Of a DNA stretch of 64,000 nt, positions 26,831-35,028 are shown in pieces. How positions within the stretch are numbered: the stretch's first letter is position 1; each line of letters begins with the position of its first letter. Source of the DNA: WVXT01 sp964403285. Its GTDB lineage: Bacteria; UBA6262; WVXT01. The stretch spans positions 1 through 64,000 of the forward strand of contig CAYOFG010000006.1 in assembly GCA_964403285.1 (NCBI GenBank), given 5' to 3'. The notes beneath the pieces are model-generated. The model searched no databases, was not told the origin of the DNA, and saw only the letters and a list, made by a program, of their open reading frames with translations. Position numbers and translations under genes: made by a program.

Positions 26831-28138
26831 ATGAGTAAAAAAGAAGAGACTCAAAAGCTTTTAGAGAAGAAAATCATCCAGCATAAGGCAAAGATTGGGA
26901 TTATCGGCTTAGGGTATGTAGGATTGCCACTGGCAGTGGAATTTAGTAAAGCGGGATTTGATGTTACCGGAATTGAAATCGAAAAGGATAAAGTGAGAAT
27001 GGTTAATCGAGGAGAATCCTATATTCAAGATGTCCAGCGGGATGAGTTAAGAGATTTAGTAAAAAATAATAGATTAAAAGCAACTGGAAACTTCTCAGTT
27101 TTGAAAGAGATGGATGCCGTAAGTATATGCGTGCCTACGCCTTTAAGCAAGACTAAGGATCCTGATATTTCCTATATTACGGCTGCAGTAGAGGAAATAG
27201 CAAAAAACCTGCACCAAGGACAATTGATTGTGTTAGAAAGCACCACTTACCCCGGGACAACAAGAGAAATTATCCTGCCAAAATTAGCAAGCAAAAAATT
27301 TCGCGAGGGAAAGGACTTCTATCTGGCTTTTTCACCAGAGCGGACCGATCCGGGCAATAAGATTTACACCATAAGAAATACACCAAAAATTGTAGGTGGA
27401 ATCACAAAGAAATGTACCAGTATTGCTGTTACTCTCTACGAACAGATAATCGATGAGGTGGTTCCTGTCTCCACGACGGAATCGGCGGAGATGGTAAAAC
27501 TTCTGGAGAATACCTTTCGCATCGTTAACGTGGGACTGATTAATGAGATTGCCCTCATCTGCGATAGGTTGAAATTGGATGCCTGGGAGGTGATAGACGC
27601 AGCGGCGACAAAGCCATTCGGTTTTATGCCGTTCTACCCGGGCCCTGGTTTAGGAGGCCACTGCGTGCCTATAGATCCTCACTATCTTTCCTGGAAACTG
27701 AAAGCTTTAAACTTTTATGCCCGTTTTATTGAGTTGGCTGGTGAGATAAATATTAAAATGCCAGAGTTTCTGGTTAGTAAAATCGACGGTGCACTAAATG
27801 AAAGAGAAAAAAGTATAAAGGGGTCTAAAATCTTAATCTTAGGGGTAGCCTACAAGAGTAATGTTTCGGACGCCCGGGAATCTCCAGCACTGGATGTTAT
27901 AAGGCTTCTCAAAGAAAGAGGAGGAAAGGTCGTATATAACGACCCTTATGTGCCTCAAGTGGAGGGACTGAAATCGATTCCCGTGACGGAAAGTGCCTTA
28001 AGAAATGCTGATTGCGTGGTAATCACCACTGCCCACAGCAACTATGATTATAAAGAGATTGTAGCGAAGGCAAGGCTCATTATAGATTCCAGAAATGCAA
28101 CCAAAGGAATAAGAAATAAAAAGATAGTAAAACTGTGA
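26831..28138 (+). CDS. Nucleotide-sugar 6-dehydrogenase (UDP-HexNAc dehydrogenase, WbpA/WecC-like)
   Basis: 435 residues. The N-terminal Rossmann motif GIIGLGYVGLPLA is at 22-34, CVPTPL and ESTTYPGTT follow, and the catalytic Cys278 is in GGHCVPIDPHYL. GVAYKSNVSDARESPA is the C-terminal UDP-binding block. The enzyme oxidises the C6 hydroxyl of a UDP-sugar to a uronate in two NAD-dependent steps. The sequence resembles UDP-N-acetylglucosamine 6-dehydrogenases more than UDP-glucose dehydrogenase. AAGGAG precedes ATG 26831. It is followed by a WbpP-like epimerase, consistent with a HexNAcA pathway. Confidence 0.87.
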   Translation: MSKKEETQKLLEKKIIQHKAKIGIIGLGYVGLPLAVEFSKAGFDVTGIEIEKDKVRMVNRGESYIQDVQRDELRDLVKNNRLKATGNFSVLKEMDAVSICVPTPLSKTKDPDISYITAAVEEIAKNLHQGQLIVLESTTYPGTTREIILPKLASKKFREGKDFYLAFSPERTDPGNKIYTIRNTPKIVGGITKKCTSIAVTLYEQIIDEVVPVSTTESAEMVKLLENTFRIVNVGLINEIALICDRLKLDAWEVIDAAATKPFGFMPFYPGPGLGGHCVPIDPHYLSWKLKALNFYARFIELAGEINIKMPEFLVSKIDGALNEREKSIKGSKILILGVAYKSNVSDARESPALDVIRLLKERGGKVVYNDPYVPQVEGLKSIPVTESALRNADCVVITTAHSNYDYKEIVAKARLIIDSRNATKGIRNKKIVKL

Positions 28139-28165
28139 GAAGCAACAAAGGAAGAGGAGGGAAGG

Positions 28166-29104
28166 TTGGCATTATATTTAGTGACGGGCGGGGCTGGTTT
28201 TATTGGCTCAAATATTTGTCAACAACTGCTCAAAAGGGGAGAGAGCGTCCGAATACTGGATGATTTCTCTACTGGTAAGAGAGAAAATATTGTCGGGTTT
28301 AAAGATAGTGTCGAGCTCATTGAAGGAGACCTCAGGGATTGGGAAATAGTCAAAAGAGCAATGTCGGGAGTCGATTTTGTCCTCCATCAGGGAGCTTTAC
28401 CTTCTGTAGAGAGGTCAATAAAAGATCCTCTCATCACTACTAAGGTTAACATCCTGGGGACATTGAATGTCCTGTTAGCGGCGCGCGAGGCGAAAGTTAA
28501 AAGAGTGGTTTATGCATCTTCCTCCTCGGTTTACGGAGATACTCCCACTTTACCTAAGAAAGAAGCAATGAAAGCTAATCCTCAGTCTCCCTATGCGGTC
28601 ACCAAGTTGATTGGAGAAGAGTATTGTCGAATATACTATTCTATTTATGGACTGGAGACAATCTGTCTGCGTTACTTTAATGTTTTTGGTCCCAGGCAGG
28701 ATCCCGGTTCGCAATATGCAGCAGTCATTCCCAAATTCATCACTCTTATGTTGAAAGGCAAATCGCCACCCATCTATGGCGATGGTGAGCAGTCGAGAGA
28801 CTTTACTTTCATTGATAATGTAGTAGAAGCCAATTTGCGAGCGTGCAAAGCAAAGGCAGCACCAGGAGAAGTGCTCAATATTGCTTGTGGTAAGAGAATC
28901 ACTATAAATGGACTGGTAGAGAGGCTGAATAAGATTCTCCAGACCAGAATAGAGCCTACTTATGAGAATCCAAAAAAGGGTGATGTAAGACATTCTTTGG
29001 CAGATATCTCTCAGGCTCGTAAGACTCTCCATTATTCACCGGAGATTCGGTTTGAAGAGGGTTTAGAAAAGACCGTGCAGTGGTTTAGAAAGATTGTGGA
29101 GTAG
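28166..29104 (+). CDS. NAD-dependent UDP-sugar 4-epimerase (WbpP/GalE-like)
   Basis: 312 residues of extended SDR with GGAGFIGS from residue 8, ASSSSVYG at 117-124 and Y143-A-V-T-K147. The loop NVFGPRQDPGSQYAAVIP is the pattern of UDP-GlcNAc/UDP-GlcNAcA 4-epimerases. TTG 28166 is fixed by a GAGGAGGGAAGG ribosome site. It follows a UDP-HexNAc dehydrogenase, so interconversion of GlcNAcA and GalNAcA type sugars is likely. Its stop TAG (29102-29104) lies in the GGAGTA clamp of a G-type repeat. Confidence 0.86.
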   Translation: MALYLVTGGAGFIGSNICQQLLKRGESVRILDDFSTGKRENIVGFKDSVELIEGDLRDWEIVKRAMSGVDFVLHQGALPSVERSIKDPLITTKVNILGTLNVLLAAREAKVKRVVYASSSSVYGDTPTLPKKEAMKANPQSPYAVTKLIGEEYCRIYYSIYGLETICLRYFNVFGPRQDPGSQYAAVIPKFITLMLKGKSPPIYGDGEQSRDFTFIDNVVEANLRACKAKAAPGEVLNIACGKRITINGLVERLNKILQTRIEPTYENPKKGDVRHSLADISQARKTLHYSPEIRFEEGLEKTVQWFRKIVE

Positions 29105-29152
29105 TCCCGATGAATCGGGACGTTATCATTGCGAAACAAGTTTCGCTACTCC
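29098..29152 (+). repeat. G-type double-hairpin element, copy 1
   Basis: GGAGTA clamp (29098-29103), hairpin A GTCCCGAT ga ATCGGGAC (29104-29121), spacer GTTATCATT, hairpin B GCGAAAC aa GTTTCGC (29131-29146), then TACTCC (29147-29152). The upstream gene's stop codon overlaps the clamp and hairpin A. Other copies are at 44084, 47449 and 47509. Confidence 0.85.
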
Positions 29153-29161
29153 AAAAACTCT

Positions 29162-29212
29162 GGAGTGCCCCGATGAAATCGAGGGGCCTTTCCTCCCTTT
29201 CGGGAGGACTCC
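29162..29212 (+). repeat. G-type double-hairpin element, GGAGT-clamp variant
   Basis: GGAGT, hairpin A GCCCCGAT gaa ATCGaGGGGC, spacer CTTT, hairpin B CCTCCC tttc GGGAGG, ACTCC. It lies ten bases after copy 1 and has the same plan with a shorter clamp and different stems. Confidence 0.75.
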
Positions 29213-29221
29213 AAAGACTCT

Positions 29222-29245
29222 GGAGTCCCCCGATGAAATCGGGGG
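29222..29245 (+). repeat. Half G-type element
   Basis: GGAGT followed by the single hairpin CCCCCGAT gaa ATCGGGGG, with no hairpin B or closing clamp. The next bases, AAAGGGGAAA, form the ribosome site of the TPR gene starting at 29256. Confidence 0.6.
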
Positions 29246-29255
29246 AAAGGGGAAA

Positions 29256-30278
29256 ATGAGTATTAAATTAATAATTGGTGTTGCAATAGTTATCATCTTT
29301 GTTATATTATACTTTTTGGTAAGAGGGCTTTTGCTCTTACTTGCCCGAAAAAGAAAGTATAGAGAAGTGGAAGATAGGATAAAGAAAAGGATAAAACCTC
29401 TTTCTAAAGAGAAAGAAGGCGAGAAAAGATATTCCCTTTCTGAATATGAAGAATGTATCAGGAGGACCAAGGATAAGGATGTAAAAGCCTGGGGCCGGTG
29501 GTTCCTGGCTCAATTTTACCATAATAATCCCCATCGCCAGAAAGATTACCTGGATAAAGCAATTGAGTGCTATACGTATATAATGAAGGAATTTCTGGAT
29601 TATCCATTTCACGAAGAGAGTCTATTCCGCCTGGGAAATCTTCTGTTCTTTGAGAAGGTGGACCATAAGAAAGTCTGCTACGTATATCAAGAATTGCTGG
29701 AAAAATATCCCCAATCTAAATGGGTGACCATTGCCAAGGAAAGGGTGGATCTTATTAAGAATAATCTTAACTACCCTCGTGCATTAAATAATTACATTCT
29801 GGCAGAGAAATATTTTGAACGAGGCAATTATGAAAAGTCCATCCAGAGTCTGCTCGATATTATTGAAAAATATCCCAAATCAGGACTGGCGAGCGAAGCT
29901 TTATATTTTTTAGGTGACATTTATCAATTTAAACTTAAAAATTACAATAAGGCAATGGATGAATATCAGAATCTTATCCAGGATTTTCCTCAGAATAGAT
30001 TTGTGGCCAATGCCCAATTTAAGATTGCCGAATGTTGTCGTAAGCTGGAAGAATGGCAAGAGGCAATTAAAGCCTATAGAAAATTCATAAAAGATTGCAG
30101 TCAATATGGCTATTCCGATTACGCACAATTCTATATAGGGCAGTGCTATGAGAAATTGAAAGATTGGGAAAAGGCAAAGGATGCGTACAGTTTAATTTCT
30201 ACCAATTATCCCGAAAGCATATGGACTGATGTTGCCCGTAACAGGATTAGATATTTGAACAAATACCCAGGAGGTTGA
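29256..30278 (+). CDS. Membrane-anchored tetratricopeptide-repeat protein
   Basis: About 340 residues. One N-terminal transmembrane helix (IKLIIGVAIVIIFVILYFLV) is followed by a basic linker and then five or six TPR-like units, for example YFERGNYEKSIQSLLDIIEKYPKS and YNKAMDEYQNLIQDFPQN. This is the tol-pal/BamD-like type of TPR used for protein assembly. ATG 29256 with AAAGGGGA upstream is chosen; the frame is open back to 29094 but that part is repeat sequence. A scaffold for the envelope polysaccharide machinery is a guess from position. Confidence 0.78.
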   Translation: MSIKLIIGVAIVIIFVILYFLVRGLLLLLARKRKYREVEDRIKKRIKPLSKEKEGEKRYSLSEYEECIRRTKDKDVKAWGRWFLAQFYHNNPHRQKDYLDKAIECYTYIMKEFLDYPFHEESLFRLGNLLFFEKVDHKKVCYVYQELLEKYPQSKWVTIAKERVDLIKNNLNYPRALNNYILAEKYFERGNYEKSIQSLLDIIEKYPKSGLASEALYFLGDIYQFKLKNYNKAMDEYQNLIQDFPQNRFVANAQFKIAECCRKLEEWQEAIKAYRKFIKDCSQYGYSDYAQFYIGQCYEKLKDWEKAKDAYSLISTNYPESIWTDVARNRIRYLNKYPGG

Positions 30279-30280
30279 CT

Positions 30281-31291
30281 ATGGTTTCCTATGTAGTGGC
30301 ATTTTTCTTTGCTCTTGCTTTGGCGTATGTGTTGACTCCTATTTTCCGAAAAATAGCCCTTAAGTTTGAAATTCTCGACCATCCTGTCCCCAATTTAAAA
30401 ATTCATTCAAAGCCAGTTCCCTATTTAGGTGGTTTAGCCATCTGGTTGGCTTTTATCGTTACTCTTTTGGGAGTTAGGTTCCTCACTCATTTTCCCACGG
30501 GAACTCTGCGCAACCTGCGCGGAATATTCTATGGGGGAACTTTAATAATGGTCTTAGGACTTATTGACGACATTTGGCAGCTCGACTACAGGGTGAAATT
30601 CTTTGGACAGTTCATTGCTGGTCTCATCCTGATCCTGTATAATATCAGAATAGAATTCATTTCCAGTCTTCCCTTATCCATTTTTCTGACTATTTTCTGG
30701 GTAGTGGGCATAACTAACGCAATTAATATTATTGATATAATGGATGGTTTGGCTGCGGGAGTAGTGGTTATTGCCGGTCTGGCTTTTTCTTTCATAGCTT
30801 TACCCATAGAAAAGATTTATGTCAACTTTGCTGCCTTAGCTCTTGCCGGAAGTTGCCTCGGTTTCTTAAGATACAACTGGCAACCAGCAAGGATATTTAT
30901 GGGAGATTCCGGGAGCTTGTTTATCGGGTTCATTCTGGCTGCTATCTCATTAGGGGAAAGTTATACAAAGATAAATAATATCGGACTTTTTGCTCCTTTT
31001 TTAGTCCTGGGCATTCCCATCTATGACACCTTATTGGTCATATTTTTCCGGACGCTTAAGGGGAAGTCGATATTTGCTGGAAGTCGTGACCATTTTGCTT
31101 TCCGGCTGGAGGCAATGGGATATGAAAGAAAAAAAGTCGTACTGATTAATTACTATCTTACGGCAATCTTAGGACTTGCAGCATTTTTTATTACCATAGC
31201 TAAATTTGAACTGGCAGTGATTATATATGCAGTGATTATCGCTTTTGCTATCCTTTATGCTACTCGTTTAATTTATGTCAGGGTGGAATGA
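30281..31291 (+). CDS. Undecaprenyl-phosphate sugar-1-phosphate transferase (WecA/MraY family)
   Basis: 336 residues with about ten hydrophobic segments. The catalytic signatures are present: LGLIDDIWQLDYRVKF, NAINIIDIMDGLAAG and FMGDSGSLFIGF, then SRDHFAFRL. Such enzymes start glycan synthesis by moving a HexNAc-1-phosphate onto undecaprenyl phosphate. ATG 30281 has CAGGAGG six bases upstream, which decides it over TTG 30275. It is the likely initiating transferase of this polysaccharide locus. Confidence 0.87.
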   Translation: MVSYVVAFFFALALAYVLTPIFRKIALKFEILDHPVPNLKIHSKPVPYLGGLAIWLAFIVTLLGVRFLTHFPTGTLRNLRGIFYGGTLIMVLGLIDDIWQLDYRVKFFGQFIAGLILILYNIRIEFISSLPLSIFLTIFWVVGITNAINIIDIMDGLAAGVVVIAGLAFSFIALPIEKIYVNFAALALAGSCLGFLRYNWQPARIFMGDSGSLFIGFILAAISLGESYTKINNIGLFAPFLVLGIPIYDTLLVIFFRTLKGKSIFAGSRDHFAFRLEAMGYERKKVVLINYYLTAILGLAAFFITIAKFELAVIIYAVIIAFAILYATRLIYVRVE

Positions 31292-32658
31292 TGACTGGAA
31301 AAGTGTTAATAATAGGAGCGGGGTTAACCGGTTTATCCACTGCTTTCCATCTGGAAAAGACAGGAGGAATAGACTACTCAGTTTATGAGAAGAGAGAGAA
31401 GGTCGGTGGCCTATGCCGCTCAGAGTATAAGCCATGCCCAGGATTGAAAGGGGAGTTCACCTTCGATATCTTAGGGCACCTCCTTCACCTGAAAAAGGAA
31501 CGTACAATAGGATTGGTAAAAGAACTCCTCAGTAATAATCTTATATCCCTTGAGAGAGATGCTCAGATATACTCAAAAGGTTTGTATACGAAGTATCCAT
31601 TCCAGGCAAATATACATGGGTTACCACCAGAAGTAGTGAAAGAATGTGTGTTTGGATTTATTGATGCGAGGTGCCGTTCTCATTACTCTGCAAAAATTCT
31701 GCCTGAAGAATCTTTCTACCATTGGATTTTGCGAAATTTCGGGAAAGGAATTGCCGAACATTTTATGATTCCATATAATAAAAAAATATGGACAGTCCAC
31801 CCTCGGAGGCTGACCTGCGGATGGATAAAAGTTAATCCCAAATATCCGTATGTGCCTTCACCCACTTTTCGAGAAGTGATAATCGGTGCTTTGGAAGAAC
31901 AGGAAAAGGCTTTCGGATACAATGTCCATTTCGACTATCCGCAAAAAGGCGGCATCCAGAAATTGGCTGACGCGTTTGAAGAGAAGATTAAGAATTTGAA
32001 GTTGAACACAAGCCTTTCCGGGGTGAATATGAGAAAAAAGGTGGCCTACTTCGATAACGGAAAAATCAAGGAGAATTTCCAATTCCTGGTTTCCACAGTT
32101 CCTCTGAAAGAATTGGTTTTAAAGATAATAGAAGATATGCCACAAAGAATTAAGGATGCCGCTCGAAAGTTGAAACATAACTCGGTTTTGAGTTTGAATC
32201 TGGGAATTAAACGCGAAAATGTGGATCATGGACATTGGGTCTATTTTCCTGAGGATAAATATGTCTTCTATCGGGTAGGTTTCCCAAAGAAGTTTTCGGA
32301 AGGGATGTGTCCTCCTGGCACGAGCTCTGTCTGTGTGGAGATTGCCTGTAAGACGGGCCAAATGACCCCAAAAAAGGAGAAAGAACTTATCGCCAGAGCA
32401 AAAAAGGACCTGATTAAGGCCGGGATTCTGAGAACGGAGAGGGAAATCCTTGTAGAGGCAGAGCATTGGGAGTGGATACCGTATGCTTATGTTATTTACG
32501 ACAAAGATAGAGATAAAAATTTTGAGATGATCAAGGAGTACCTGGAGAAGGAAGATATCTACTCAGTGGGACGATATGGTGGCTGGAACTATTCTACGAT
32601 GGAAGAGGCAATCTTAGAAGGAAAGGAAATTGCAGAGAAATTAGCTTCACAATTGTAG
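31288..32658 (+). CDS. FAD-dependent amine-oxidase/protoporphyrinogen-oxidase-like protein
   Basis: 456 residues. The FAD-binding motif IIGAGLTGLSTA is at 8-19 (VYEKREKVGGLCRS follows), and the C-terminal GRYGGWNYSTMEEAILEGKE closes the FAD site. NAD(P)-binding proteins of this type are common in glycan loci and are distantly related to UDP-galactopyranose mutase. The substrate is unknown. Two start codons (ATGATG) at 31288 overlap the WecA-like stop. The stop TAG at 32656-32658 lies in the AATTGTAG clamp of a repeat composite. Confidence 0.75.
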   Translation: MMTGKVLIIGAGLTGLSTAFHLEKTGGIDYSVYEKREKVGGLCRSEYKPCPGLKGEFTFDILGHLLHLKKERTIGLVKELLSNNLISLERDAQIYSKGLYTKYPFQANIHGLPPEVVKECVFGFIDARCRSHYSAKILPEESFYHWILRNFGKGIAEHFMIPYNKKIWTVHPRRLTCGWIKVNPKYPYVPSPTFREVIIGALEEQEKAFGYNVHFDYPQKGGIQKLADAFEEKIKNLKLNTSLSGVNMRKKVAYFDNGKIKENFQFLVSTVPLKELVLKIIEDMPQRIKDAARKLKHNSVLSLNLGIKRENVDHGHWVYFPEDKYVFYRVGFPKKFSEGMCPPGTSSVCVEIACKTGQMTPKKEKELIARAKKDLIKAGILRTEREILVEAEHWEWIPYAYVIYDKDRDKNFEMIKEYLEKEDIYSVGRYGGWNYSTMEEAILEGKEIAEKLASQL

Positions 32659-32870
32659 AATCGGCACCATAAACCCCGTTAGAAATGGATGTTAGAAATT
32701 CTCTTGGAGGAATTTCTAACGGGGTAAACGGTGCCCCCGATACTTATCGGGGTCGCCCTTGTAGGGGTGGCACTCCGTGGTCACCCGGGGGACGGCACGC
32801 CGAAAGATCGGCATAAACTGCGTCCGTCCCCTACATAAGGAGGCAAAGCTGGCGCTTTGCTGCTACAATT
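32651..32870 (+). repeat. Nested T-type repeat composite with L51 copy 1
   Basis: An outer inverted pair AATTGTAG (32651-32658) and CTACAATT (32863-32870) encloses the whole spacer. Inside are a GGCACC/GGTGCC hairpin split by L51, then CCCCGATA ct TATCGGGG (32735-32752), a GTAGGGG/CCCCTAC pair (32761-32767, 32828-32834) with further hairpins between, and GCAAAGC tggc GCTTTGC near 32844. No coding potential was recognised. Confidence 0.75.
32674..32724 (+). mobile_element. L51 palindromic element, copy 1
   Basis: 51 bases bounded by 13-base inverted ends (CCCCGTTAGAAAT and its complement). Flanked by TAAA at 32670-32673 and 32725-32728. Removing it and one TAAA restores GGCACCA-TAAA-CGGTGCC, so it sits in a hairpin loop. 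Copies 2 and 3 are at 50924 and 54698. Confidence 0.85.
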
Positions 32871-32882
32871 AAGGAGACAGAA

Positions 32883-33824
32883 ATGCGTTGTCTGGTTACT
32901 GGTTGTGCTGGATTTATTGGGTCGCATCTGGCGGAGAAATTAGTCGAATCCGGATTTGAAGTTGTAGGAATAGACTCCTTTACAGATTACTATGACCAGA
33001 AAATTAAGGAATCCAATGTGCAAAACCTGGTGAATTCGCCCAATTTCACTTTTGTAAGAGAAAACCTTCTGGGTGTAGATTTAGATAACTTGTTGGAAGG
33101 TGTCGATTATATTTTACACCACGCTGCCCAGCCAGGAGTTATTGCCAGCTGGGGAGCTCGTTTTGAGGCATATATAAATAACAACATTCTAGCCACGCAG
33201 AGATTACTGGAAGCAACGAAAAAAGTCTCTCTGAAATCGTTTATTTTCGCCTCGTCTTCCTCTGTTTATGGAGATTGCGAGTTACCGATGAAGGAAGATA
33301 GACTACTTTCGCCAGTCTCCCCTTACGGTGTCTCCAAGCTGGCGTGTGAAAGTTTATGTTATTCATATTGGAAGAATTTTGAGATTCCCGTGGTATCGTT
33401 AAGGTATTTTACGGTCTATGGGCCGCGCCAGAGGCCGGATATGGCTTTTCACAAGTTCATCAGAGCAATGTTAAAGGGAGACGAGATTACCATCTACGGG
33501 GATGGAAACCAGACTCGCGATTTCACTTATATTGAGGACGCGGTAAAAGCAAACTTTTTGGTTATGAAGAAGGACTGTTCCGGAGAGGTGTTCAATATTG
33601 GTGGGGGCACTCATACCAAAGTAAATGAAGTAACCGGTCTTCTGGAGAAGCTCATCGGAAAGAAAGCCCGTATCAAGCATATCAATCCACAAAAGGGGGA
33701 TATGCGGGATACTCTTGCTGATATTGGTAAAGCAAAGAGATTGCTAAATTATGACCCCCGCTTCGATTTAACAGAAGGTCTGAAGAGAGAAATAGAATGG
33801 TTGAAAAAGATCATTAAACTTTAA
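32883..33824 (+). CDS. NAD-dependent sugar-nucleotide epimerase (UDP-glucuronate 4-epimerase-like)
   Basis: 313 residues of extended SDR with GCAGFIGS from residue 7, ASSSSVYG at 123-130 and Y148-G-V-S-K152. The loop TVYGPRQRPDMAF is typical of UDP-glucuronate 4-epimerases, in contrast to the paralogue at 28166. AAGGAG lies upstream of ATG 32883, just outside the repeat composite. It provides another nucleotide-sugar interconversion; the exact substrate is inferred. Confidence 0.83.
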   Translation: MRCLVTGCAGFIGSHLAEKLVESGFEVVGIDSFTDYYDQKIKESNVQNLVNSPNFTFVRENLLGVDLDNLLEGVDYILHHAAQPGVIASWGARFEAYINNNILATQRLLEATKKVSLKSFIFASSSSVYGDCELPMKEDRLLSPVSPYGVSKLACESLCYSYWKNFEIPVVSLRYFTVYGPRQRPDMAFHKFIRAMLKGDEITIYGDGNQTRDFTYIEDAVKANFLVMKKDCSGEVFNIGGGTHTKVNEVTGLLEKLIGKKARIKHINPQKGDMRDTLADIGKAKRLLNYDPRFDLTEGLKREIEWLKKIIKL

Positions 33825-33861
33825 CCCAACTTTGGCATATAATCTAAGTCGGGATGCAAAA

Positions 33862-34998
33862 ATGGCCAAGACTAAAGTCGCACATATTATTACTATGCTG
33901 GAACTGGGAGGCGCACAGCAGAACACGATTTATACAATCGAGCATCTGGAGAAAACTAAATATGAACCTATTCTGATTAGCGGCCCGGGCGGTATACTTG
34001 ACCAGGAGGTTAAGAATAATCCCCAAATAAGGTGTTTCTTTATTCCCCATCTTGTTAGAGCAATCTCTCCATTAAGAGATACACTGGCGTTCATTTCCTT
34101 GTATCGGCTTTTAAAATCGGAAAAAGTTAACCTGGTTCATACTCACTCTTCCAAAGCAGGCATTCTGGGCCGGTGGGCGGCTTACCTTGCAAAAGTTCCT
34201 AAAATAATGCATACTTATCACGGGTTTGGATTTAACGATTATCAGAAATGGTGGGTGAGAAGATTACTTATCTGGTTAGAAAGGATGACAGCCAGGGTCA
34301 CTGACAAATTGGTGGCTGTATCCAATGAGAACATTAAGAAAGGTTTGAAAAATGGGATTGGAGAAGAGGTACAATATGCTATGGTTCACAGCGGGATAGA
34401 AACTAAAGCATTTTCTGAAGTTAGTGGTGATATTGACGAAAAAAGAAGAGAAATTGGAATAGATAAAAATGAGCCAGTAATCGGGATGATTGCCTGTCTC
34501 AAGCCGCAAAAAGCTCCTTTAAACTTTATTAGATTGGCTGAGAGGGTATGCTCGGTCTATCCCCAGGCAAAATTTGTGCTGGTGGGTGACGGCGAACTCA
34601 GACCAAAAATCGAGAAACTAATCGCAGAGCTAAACCTGAAAACTCGCGTGGTTTTGACCGGCTGGCGGAGAGACATTCCCCGGATAATCCATATTTTTGA
34701 TGTTCTGGTATTGACTTCTCTATGGGAAGGTCTACCCAGGGTTTTCCTTGAAGCATGGGCTTCCGGGAAACCTGTAGTGACTACTGACGTAGATGGTGCC
34801 AGAGAAGCAATCATTGATGGGAAAAACGGATTCCTGGTTGAACCGGATGATTTAAATAGAATGGCCGAACGAGTAGTTTGGTTAATTAAGAACAGAGATT
34901 CAGCTCAAAAAATGGGACAAGAGGGTCGGAAGATGCTTTATCCATCTTTCGATATAGATTGTATGGTAAAAGATATAGAAAAACTATACTCAGAATAA
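33862..34998 (+). CDS. Glycosyltransferase family 4
   Basis: 378 residues. HIITMLELGGAQQNT is the usual GT4 N-terminal acceptor loop, VNLVHTHSSKAGILGRWAA follows, and the donor domain has GMIACLKPQKAPLNFI and SLWEGLPRVFLEAWASGKPVV, giving the E.......E signature. ATG 33862 is chosen over the TTG at 33832 because the first strand begins there. It is the last recognisable gene of the polysaccharide locus. Confidence 0.87.
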   Translation: MAKTKVAHIITMLELGGAQQNTIYTIEHLEKTKYEPILISGPGGILDQEVKNNPQIRCFFIPHLVRAISPLRDTLAFISLYRLLKSEKVNLVHTHSSKAGILGRWAAYLAKVPKIMHTYHGFGFNDYQKWWVRRLLIWLERMTARVTDKLVAVSNENIKKGLKNGIGEEVQYAMVHSGIETKAFSEVSGDIDEKRREIGIDKNEPVIGMIACLKPQKAPLNFIRLAERVCSVYPQAKFVLVGDGELRPKIEKLIAELNLKTRVVLTGWRRDIPRIIHIFDVLVLTSLWEGLPRVFLEAWASGKPVVTTDVDGAREAIIDGKNGFLVEPDDLNRMAERVVWLIKNRDSAQKMGQEGRKMLYPSFDIDCMVKDIEKLYSE

Positions 34999-35028
34999 AC
35001 TTTACATTATTTACAGGAAGGAGCAGTT

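Noticed and set aside
28550..29032. 160-residue minus-strand frame opposite the epimerase
   Set aside because: It is antisense to conserved SDR motifs and has no ribosome site or family features.
29094..29255. 54-residue N-terminal extension of the TPR protein
   Set aside because: It translates three palindromic repeats; the ATG at 29256 has a ribosome site and begins at the transmembrane helix.
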